From Tannerella sp. (lineage in GTDB: Bacteria > Bacteroidota > Bacteroidia > Bacteroidales > Tannerellaceae): 7,033 nucleotides of DNA. The notes below the pieces were generated by a model that saw only the letters and a list, made by a program, of their open reading frames with translations, did no database searches and was not told where the DNA came from. Positions 1 through 5,130 of the stretch are shown here, piece by piece; positions within the stretch are counted from its first letter, which is position 1; each line of letters opens with the position of its first letter. Both the position numbers and the translations under genes were made by a program. The DNA is taken from positions 1-7,033 of the forward strand of contig JAITHS010000194.1 in the NCBI GenBank assembly GCA_031279875.1, written 5' to 3'.

Positions 1-396
1 CATCCGCTAACAACTCCCGAAGATCTTGTAGCAATGGGCTTTCCTTATTACGAGAGCAGCCGCAGCCTGTCGCCCAACCCGAACACTGTTCCCGTGGCAG
101 TACTTACGCGCAAGGCGACTGGAGTGGTTGAAGTACGGTATTTCGACGGCAAGTCGAAGAGGAGAGGCAAGCCTCGCGGGATGCACGGCGTTGAGCTACG
201 GTGGTCGTTGCTTGATAATCACCCCGGCAACGATTATAACCTGCTTATAAACTCGGAGTTTGCCACGGCGTCGCCTATCCTCCTTCATATGAATCCTGAA
301 GATTACGGTAAGACCCTTTACTGCGTATTGCGATGGGAGAACAATCGCGGCGTTAAAGGCGACTTTAGTATTGTATACAGTATTATCGTAGGGTAA
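1..396 (+). CDS. C-terminal part of a Bacteroidota protein of unknown function (5' end outside window)
   Basis: The frame is open from the first base (His-Pro-Leu-Thr-Thr-Pro-Glu-Asp) to the TAA at 394-396, so this is the 3' end of a longer gene and the ATG at 34 is unlikely to be its start. The visible 131 residues have a Pro-rich linker (SPNPNTVPVAV), then a beta-rich module carrying RGKPRGMHGVELRWSLLD and, near the end, GKTLYCVLRWENNRGVKG. From memory, these match the C-terminal half of a common uncharacterised Bacteroidota family, whose ends have a fibronectin-III-like look (RWENxRGxKG, then a short strand and the stop). I know of no function. The family usually has a helical N-terminal part, which would lie to the left. 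No partner gene is visible, and the two-component operon downstream runs towards it. Confidence 0.75.
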   Translation, partial: HPLTTPEDLVAMGFPYYESSRSLSPNPNTVPVAVLTRKATGVVEVRYFDGKSKRRGKPRGMHGVELRWSLLDNHPGNDYNLLINSEFATASPILLHMNPEDYGKTLYCVLRWENNRGVKGDFSIVYSIIVG

Positions 397-430
397 GGAC
401 TTCGAGTATTACACCCTGACAAGCCTGACA

Positions 431-559
431 ATGATTCAATTGGCTATGATTGAGTACGCCTGCAATCAAATAAAAGCAGATGTGAAGCAGGTGGTTGCCG
501 ACGGGTTAAAGCGAATTTCCGAAGACCCGGATTTGCAGCGCTTGATTAATAAGGAGTAA
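431..559 (+). CDS. Small unassigned reading frame, possibly the tail of a lost gene
   Basis: ATG at 431 opens a 42-codon frame ending at TAA 557-559. The same frame is open back to the TAG at 389-391, and those 13 extra codons (starting GKDFEYYTLTSLT) look as protein-like as the rest. That suggests the 3' remnant of a larger gene more than a true small gene. The product is helical and amphipathic (MIEYACNQIKADVKQVV, then SEDPDLQRLINKE). I do not recognise the family. There is no clear ribosome binding site before 431. Its stop lies 2 bp from the stop of the response regulator on the other strand, with no terminator between them. Confidence 0.3.
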   Translation: MIQLAMIEYACNQIKADVKQVVADGLKRISEDPDLQRLINKE

Positions 560-561
560 GT

Positions 562-1173
562 TCACACGAGCTTCAACGCCTTGGCATTCTGCAACAATTG
601 CACAGTGTTGTGAGCTCCAAGTTTGGCGTTGAGGTTCTTGCGGTAGCTCTTGACAGTTTCGTAGCCCAGGCATAGCCGGTCGGCTATTTCGGCGTTGGTA
701 CGGTTCTCGGCTATCAGACGCAGCAGGCTGTATTCGCGGCGCGTGAGTTCAAGCGGGTTGTCGTCCCGGGTTTTGAACATCAAGTTCACTTCGTCGCACA
801 GAAAGCGGGCGCCGGATGCGACCGCCTGTATTCCTTCCAGGATTTCTTCGGGCATGGAGTTTTTCAGCACATAACCGTCGGCCCCGGCTTCAAGGGCGCA
901 GGTTACGGTGGCAAGTTCGCCGTAGCTTGTCAGCATCAGCACCTTAACCTGCGGATATTTCGCCTTGATTTTCGGGCACAGGTCGATACCGCTGCCGTCG
1001 GGCATACTGACGTCGAGCAACAATACATCGGGCTGAATCTCTTCCAGCATATCCCGGCATCCGGCAACCGAATGTGCAACGCCAACCACCTGCGCCACAT
1101 CCGTTTCATTAACCAGCTTTTCCAGCCCGGCGGCTACTATCTTGTGGTCGTCCACTATTCCTACGCGAATCAT
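562..1173 (-). CDS. Two-component response regulator, NarL/FixJ (LuxR-HTH) family
   Basis: This is a cytoplasmic DNA-binding response regulator of 203 residues, the usual length for the family. The receiver domain (about 1-120) has the acidic pair D8/D9, the phospho-acceptor D54 in LLLDVSMPDGSG, T82 in the MLTS motif and K104 in the YVLKNS motif, so it should be phosphorylatable. The C-terminal GerE/LuxR-type helix-turn-helix (about 142-198) begins LTRREYSLLRLIAE, with NAEIADRL and then ETVKSYRKNLNAKLG as the recognition-helix region. The start codon overlaps the stop of the upstream kinase gene (ATGA, 1170-1173), so the two are probably translationally coupled and form a cognate pair. The target genes cannot be read from the sequence. 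The dyad at 3258-3286 is a possible self-regulatory site. Confidence 0.93.
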   Translation of the reverse strand: MIRVGIVDDHKIVAAGLEKLVNETDVAQVVGVAHSVAGCRDMLEEIQPDVLLLDVSMPDGSGIDLCPKIKAKYPQVKVLMLTSYGELATVTCALEAGADGYVLKNSMPEEILEGIQAVASGARFLCDEVNLMFKTRDDNPLELTRREYSLLRLIAENRTNAEIADRLCLGYETVKSYRKNLNAKLGAHNTVQLLQNAKALKLV

Positions 1174-2888
1174 AACTCTATTACGGGTTTTAACTGAAAT
1201 TCCACATTTATTTCCGTTCCTTCGCCTGCAACCGAGCCTATATCCATGATGCCGTTGTATGAAGCCACATGGGTGCGGATGTTCAACAACCCCATGCCTT
1301 CGCCCGTTTCCGGGGCAAAGCCGCTGCCATTGTCCTCTACGGTAAGGGATACGCGGTCGGGGTTGCGGACGATTTGCACTAGTATGTGCGATGCGCCGGA
1401 ATGTTTCAGGGCGTTGTTTACCAGCTCGTATGCGATGCGGTAAACGATTAATTCAAGTTTCGCGTCCAAGCGTTCGTCGCCCCCATACCACGCAAATTTC
1501 GCATGCGGGATGCTCTTGCAAAATTCGGACACTGCCGTTTTCAACCCGAAGCGTGAAAGTGCGTCCGGCATCAAATGATGGGCTATCCTGCGCATTTCGC
1601 GCATTGATTCGTCGAGCAGTTCCATTGTCTTGTTGTAAATTTCCAAAGAAGCCGGTTCCAGCGAGATGACCTTTCTCATATCCGCCAGATTGTACTTCAT
1701 GGCCGAAAGGATTCCGCCCAGACGGTCGTGCAGGTCGCGGGCAAGGCGGATGCGCTCCTGTATTTCGCCGTCGAACATGGCTTGCGCGGCGATTAACTGC
1801 TTTTCCTGTTCCAACTGTTTGATGTGCTGATTGGCAAGCTGTTTTTCCTGTTCGGCTAACTCTTTTTGGCTTTCGGCAAGGCGTTTCTTCTGCACCGTCC
1901 AACGCCAGAGGAAAAAGAATGCTGCCAGCGCCAGCAGTAATACTGCGCCTCCGGCAACGCCAAGCCAAATCATCAGTTGTTTTTCTTCTTCAAGCGTGGT
2001 TATTTGCGTTTCCTTCTTTTCGGTTTCGTATTCTATCTGGAAAGCGCTTATTTGGTTGTGCATTTCAAGGTTGTACAGCGAATCGTCCACTAAAATCCCC
2101 TTTTCCAGCCATTCAAGCGACAATGCCGGATTATCAACGCGGTGAAGCTGGTACAGTTTATCGTATACCACGCTCAGCATGTTGTAATTTTGGAGTTCGA
2201 GGCATTTCTCCATGCTTTGCACATAATAAGCGTCGGCTTCCCTGTATAGTTTCTGTTCCCTTTTGAGGTCGCCCAACACCATCAGGTCGAACGCCGTCTG
2301 GTATTTATCTTCCAGTCGCTTACTCATTTCCAGGGCTTCAAGCAGGTTGGCTTCCGCCTTACCGTATTCCCCCGTTTTCATTTGCGCCATACCCGAACGG
2401 CATAAGCCGGCTTCAAGGTACTGGGGCGTACCGATTTGGCGGCATACTTCGAGCGACTGGCTGATGGCTTCAATGGCTTTATCCGCGTCGCCGTATTGCA
2501 GGTGGTACTCGCCTATCGAACCAAGACTGTTCGCAATAAGTTTCCGGTGTCCAAGCCGGCGGGCTATGGACAGGACTTTTTCTATCGTTTGTATTCCAAC
2601 CTCATTCCTGTTTTTCCGCAAATAAAACATGCCCAGTTGGTAAAGCGTTTCCGCCTCATTTTCCTCATCTCCGATGGAGGACGATATGTCGATACTTTTG
2701 TCGAAGCACGAAACGGCTTTGTCTATCCGGTTAAGGCGGTCGTGGATGGTAGCGAGTTTGCGGTAGTCGGCGGCCACCATCGGCTTGTCGTTCAGCCGTT
2801 CATCTATGCTTAATCCTTCCTCTATATAAGCGGTGGCTTTCCGGTAATCGCCTTTGGCGGCGGCAAAGGAAGACATGCAGTAAAGCAC
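1170..2888 (-). CDS. TPR-containing sensor histidine kinase (NarX/HisKA_3 type), 5' end unresolved
   Basis: A membrane kinase that should phosphorylate the response regulator overlapping its stop. Counting from the GTG at 2888 there are 572 residues. They comprise TPR-like helical repeats (about 1-290), one membrane segment (about 306-330, GVAGGAVLLLALAAFFFLW), a charged coiled coil (about 331-380), a HisKA_3 dimerisation helix with phospho-acceptor H387 in RLARDLHDRLGG, and an HATPase domain with N box ELVNNALKHS (488-497), G1 DNGSGF (519-524) and G2 GEGMGLLNIR (529-538). All catalytic motifs are present. The GTG start is doubtful: it falls inside a TPR helix, lacks a convincing ribosome binding site, and the same frame continues with TPR-like coding for 83 more codons. 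Family members normally have a signal peptide, which places the TPRs outside the inner membrane. The true 5' end is described in the next entry. Confidence 0.9.
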   Translation of the reverse strand: MLYCMSSFAAAKGDYRKATAYIEEGLSIDERLNDKPMVAADYRKLATIHDRLNRIDKAVSCFDKSIDISSSIGDEENEAETLYQLGMFYLRKNRNEVGIQTIEKVLSIARRLGHRKLIANSLGSIGEYHLQYGDADKAIEAISQSLEVCRQIGTPQYLEAGLCRSGMAQMKTGEYGKAEANLLEALEMSKRLEDKYQTAFDLMVLGDLKREQKLYREADAYYVQSMEKCLELQNYNMLSVVYDKLYQLHRVDNPALSLEWLEKGILVDDSLYNLEMHNQISAFQIEYETEKKETQITTLEEEKQLMIWLGVAGGAVLLLALAAFFFLWRWTVQKKRLAESQKELAEQEKQLANQHIKQLEQEKQLIAAQAMFDGEIQERIRLARDLHDRLGGILSAMKYNLADMRKVISLEPASLEIYNKTMELLDESMREMRRIAHHLMPDALSRFGLKTAVSEFCKSIPHAKFAWYGGDERLDAKLELIVYRIAYELVNNALKHSGASHILVQIVRNPDRVSLTVEDNGSGFAPETGEGMGLLNIRTHVASYNGIMDIGSVAGEGTEINVEFQLKPVIEL

Positions 2889-3229
2889 CCGTGTACAGAT
2901 TTGTTCGGTTTTGTCGCTTTGGGAAAACGTCCATTCCTCATTTACAACTTCGCGCAGGAAAGCCAGGGCGCATATTTCGTTTGCCGGACGGATTTGTCCC
3001 GCACCTTTTGCCTGTGAATATACGGTGTATAAACTGTCTATATTCTGCGCGTTGAGCGGCGAAAAGAGTGAAGAAAAATAGATTGTTATATAAGCTGCTG
3101 ATTTGCAGCCATATAAATAGATAGGGGGGGGGTAAAATTACCTTTAATTTTAAAAAGGCGCCGGAGTGTTTGCTCTAAACACTGCCGTAAACTTTGGCTT
3201 GACTGTTTCATATCCTTATGTATAATCAT
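2889..3229 (-). pseudogene. 5' end of the kinase gene, separated from the rest by a frame break at a C9 tract
   Basis: Upstream of 2888 the kinase frame is open to a TAA at 3138-3140 and holds no ATG, GTG or TTG. It encodes a hydrophobic stretch ending in a signal-peptide-like SPLNAQ, then NIDSLYTVYSQAKGAG, typical of the start of periplasmic TPR kinases. An ATG at 3229 (second in-frame ATG at 3211) opens another frame with a charged start (HKDMKQSSQSLRQCLEQ). That frame runs into nine C (coding strand, 3132-3124) and at present stops at 3088-3086 after 47 codons. Ten C, or seven, would fuse the two frames into one protein of about 690 residues. As read, the full-length kinase is OFF, or the tract has lost a base. 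The N-region before the hydrophobic segment is longer than usual, so the exact signal peptide is uncertain. Confidence 0.6.
3124..3132. repeat. Nine-base G/C homopolymer inside the kinase 5' coding region
   Basis: There are nine G on the plus strand, read as nine C by the kinase gene. It lies exactly at the junction between the frame opened by the ATG at 3229 and the kinase frame. Tracts of this length slip readily in replication and are classic contingency loci. They are also a common site of sequencing or assembly error. On its distal side the tract overlaps a short palindrome, GGTAA-AA-TTACC (3131-3142). Confidence 0.85.
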
Positions 3230-3235
3230 TTTAAA

Positions 3236-3241
3236 TTTCCT
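3236..3241 (-). promoter_or_regulatory. Ribosome binding site supporting the kinase start at 3229
   Basis: The minus strand reads AGGAAA six bases before the ATG at 3229. It is a better Shine-Dalgarno match than most in this window. It supports 3229, not GTG 2888, as the intended translation start of the kinase operon. The in-frame ATG at 3211 follows AAGGA too closely for that to serve as its site. Confidence 0.5.
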
Positions 3242-3253
3242 GATTTCATGCGG

Positions 3254-3261
3254 CAAAGGTA
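3254..3261 (-). promoter_or_regulatory. Bacteroidota-type -7 box before the kinase operon
   Basis: TACCTTTG on the minus strand fits the Bacteroidota primary sigma -7 consensus TAnnTTTG exactly. It places a transcription start near 3247, about 18 bases before the ATG at 3229. I see no good -33 TTTG at the expected distance upstream, so it may be weak or need an activator. The box lies partly within the dyad at 3258-3286. Confidence 0.5.
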
Positions 3262-3286
3262 GCGCACATAAATTTCCTGCGCTACC
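3258..3286. repeat. 29-bp dyad overlapping the kinase -7 box (candidate operator)
   Basis: GGTAGCGC (3258-3265) and GCGCTACC (3279-3286) are perfect 8-bp inverted arms with a 13-bp AT-rich spacer. The left arm covers half of the -7 box, so a bound dimer would be expected to affect the promoter. As RNA, leftward transcripts from the abiE side could fold it into a hairpin followed by TTTG, so it might also work as a weak terminator for abiEii. Confidence 0.5.
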
Positions 3287-3317
3287 CCCCCTTGGGGGGT
3301 TACGTTCCCCGGTTCAA
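3283..3317. repeat. C-rich repeat, copy A (left flank of the abiE module)
   Basis: TACCCCCCCTTGGGGGGTT is followed by ACGT, CCCCGGTT and CAA. The same series of blocks (TACCCCCC, TTGGnGGGTT, ACGT, CCGGGTT, AA) occurs in the same orientation at 4979-5013. The core C7-TT-G6 is self-complementary. This copy covers the last codons and stop of the abiEii pseudogene. Confidence 0.5.
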
Positions 3318-4292
3318 TATTTTTCGTATTCTCTCTGTCAATTCCTGCAACCGTCCCGTTAATTCGGCGAATGTCTTTTTTGAATCATCATAAATAAAAC
3401 TTTGCTGTAATTGCCGGTAATCGTCTTCGCATTCTTTAAGCAGTCTGTCCGGCGGGCAGATTTGTATTTTATCAGGATAATGCGATTGATAATCAATATT
3501 TTGAATATTATTGATTTTTTCGCGATGGCGGATAATTGTTTTGTATAAATCCGTATCCTGTAACGCCGATTGCGCTAATTAAGTATCCATCATTTTTTCA
3601 AATCGTACAAATGGCGCGACATTCTTGTTGTTCGCGATTTTTCTTTCCGGTATTCTTCGTACAGCAAAAACAGTTTCTCCCCAAAAGTGCGTTTCGGTAA
3701 AACCGTCCGAAACAGGCATTTTATTTCATTGTCAATGTCGGGATATAAAGAATGTACAAACGTTGTGATTTCTTTTCCCGGTACGGCTCATTGAGCGACA
3801 TGGTGCTAAATTCTATTTTCACAACAGGCAAAACATAGTCAAAACCGTTGCGAGAATACCCCTGTACCTCACTTCAATCGTTGCGACCATTGCGCTGCTG
3901 TTTTCGATAACAAGTTTTATTTCATAACCGGTTATGCCGTTTGATTGCAATGATTTATCCAATTCGCCAATCAAAGTTTTTTCTATGTAGTGAAACGCCT
4001 TCTTGCGTATTGCCCTTTGTTGTTGCGGGATGTCGTCCGGTAAATCAAAGAATGAACGGTTTCCTCCAAATCAATGTCTTCGCAGAAACGGTTAATCACC
4101 CCACGCCTTACTTAATGATTTACCGCCTTTGAACTGCAAAAAGTCAGCCCACGAAGTTTTTGCCAATGCGTTCAGTGCTACGCACACCCACCAGTCTTTT
4201 TCGACCGCCTGTTCTATGATTTGCTTTGCCGCCGCTGTTTGTTGCAGCATCACCAGTTTTTCATCATTGTTGTATTTCTGCCAAATGCTCAT
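3300..4292 (-). pseudogene. abiEii: abiEii toxin (AbiEii/AbiGii nucleotidyltransferase family), frameshifted pseudogene
   Basis: In an intact AbiE system this is the toxin, a DNA-polymerase-beta-like nucleotidyltransferase that causes abortive infection. The ATG at 4292 gives MSIWQKYNNDEKLVMLQQTA, then the motif-I region FKGGKSLSKAW. From there the family sequence continues only by changing frame. Breaks lie at about 4099-4102 (two G lost on the coding strand), 4063-4067 (one base), 3859-3862 (one G), 3769-3771 (one A) and 3593-3598 (one A). A TAA at 3579-3581 probably replaces GAA in MMDT-E-LAQSAL. Across frames one can read NRFCEDIDL, RSFFDLPDDIPQQQRAIRKK, GFDYVLPVVKIEFSTMSLNE, KRTFGEKLFLLYEEYRK, RMSRHLYDLKKMMD and a helical C-terminus ending LNRGT at TAA 3300-3302. 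The repaired length is about 332 residues, normal for the family. Motif I reads GGKS where GGTS is usual, a further possible defect. Confidence 0.85.
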
Positions 4293-4296
4293 TCTG

Positions 4297-4891
4297 TTAC
4301 TGTTTTATGACTGGTAAAAGTATTTCTTTAATCTACGCGGGCGACAAATACAAATCGTGCAACATTGTAGCCCTTTCTTCTGTGTTGCTTTCCAAAACAA
4401 GCGTTTTGAATTTCTCCCTGATTGCGTCTGTTACCCTGCTTTCGCCGAGTTCTTTCAATGCAATGATTATCAGCGGTAAAAGTTTTCCCTTGAATTGTTT
4501 TTTTGCACAGCATTTTTGAAAATGATGTTCCGGTTGCCGACTTTCACTTTCCATTTTGCACCGTTGGTAATGTAAATGGCGTTCATCGGGACTTGCGTAG
4601 AAAAGCCCAGGATATTCAAAGCCGTGTCGCCTGTGGGCACAATTTGCGCCCTGCAATCTTTTGGGCGATTTGGTCTATGATCGGGTACAATACGCCAAAC
4701 TGTGTATGTTTCGGATTCTTATAAATACCTGCCGCCACGCGGACAATCACGCCATCGCTTTGCAGGTGCGAGAGTGTCCGCGTAATGAGCTTGTCGTTGT
4801 CCATATCGGAAAAATCATTGATGGCAAACAACTTGCCAGCCTCTATACGACTAACTCTTTCCCTTATTTTTTGCGAAATACTGCTGTCCAT
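4297..4891 (-). pseudogene. abiEi: abiEi antitoxin (AbiEi/DUF6088-like), frameshifted pseudogene
   Basis: The ATG at 4891 starts MDSSISQKIRERVSRIEAGK, then a winged-helix-like region (FAINDFSDMDNDKLITRTLS, then GVIVRVAAGIYKNPK), as in AbiEi antitoxins that repress their own operon. The first frame ends at a TGA just after 4620. The family sequence resumes in another frame with IVPTGDTALNILGFSTQVPM and KVGNRNIIFKNA, so one A has been lost at 4643-4645. A second one-base loss in an A7 run (4498-4504) shifts into FKGKLLPLIIIALKELG. A TAG at 4333-4335 lies where Trp is expected (SPA-W-IKEILLPVIKQ), and the old stop is TAA 4297-4299. The repaired product is about 198 residues, the normal size. Four bases separate it from abiEii, so the pair was one operon. 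Confidence 0.82.
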
Positions 4892-4973
4892 AACGATAGA
4901 TTCTTTAAAAACTGTTCGCAATATTCGGCAAATTTCCGTCCATATTTTCTATTTATTGACGAAATTTTGAGTT

Positions 4974-5040
4974 TGCCATACCCCCCTTGGTGGGTTTTTA
5001 CGTCCGGGTTTAAAATACCCCTCCTGAGGGGGGTATGGCG
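4974..5040. repeat. Long imperfect palindrome (stem-loop) between abiEi and the lipoprotein gene
   Basis: GCCATACCCCCC (4975-4986) and GGGGGGTATGGC (5028-5039) are perfect 12-bp inverted arms with a 41-bp interior. Inward pairing continues for four more base pairs with two wobbles (TTGG with CCTGA). A shorter hairpin, ATACCCC/GGGGTAT, can form inside the right half. This looks like a dispersed intergenic palindrome. It may also separate the divergent abiE and lipoprotein transcription units. Confidence 0.6.
4979..5013. repeat. C-rich repeat, copy B (right flank of the abiE module)
   Basis: This is the direct-orientation partner of the repeat at 3283-3317, with blocks TACCCCCC, TTGGTGGGTT, ACGT, CCGGGTT and AA in the same order and with small length differences between blocks. 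It forms the left half of the stem-loop at 4974-5040. The rest of the 4892-5130 gap shows only weak partial -7 matches: GAACTTTG at 5057-5064 (plus) and GAAATTTG at 4929-4936 (minus). Confidence 0.45.
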
Positions 5041-5130
5041 ATATTTTTTTGCTTCCGAACTTTGCAGCGTAAAACTCAATGGAGAGTCGAAAAGCAAACA
5101 ATATGTATAACATAAATCAAAAAAAGAGAA

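Noticed and set aside
1453..1968. 171-codon minus-strand frame and several plus-strand frames (1246-2813) inside the kinase gene
   Set aside because: They overlap the intact kinase, whose motifs are unambiguous. Their translations are rich in Arg, Ser and Cys with no family features, so they are shadow frames.
3285..3299. C7-TT-G6 palindrome as a transcription terminator for abiEii
   Set aside because: The loop would be too small for the full stem and there is no T tract after it. It fits better as part of the repeat shared with 4979-5013.
3491..3520. AATCAATA/TATTGATT inverted repeat followed by T6, terminator-like on the plus strand
   Set aside because: It lies inside the abiEii reading frame (NNIQNID region), is purely AT, and no plus-strand gene ends nearby.
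4661..5110. 149-codon plus-strand frame across the abiEi start and the stem-loop
   Set aside because: It is antisense to abiEi over its left half and then crosses the non-coding palindrome. The sequence has no recognisable family features.
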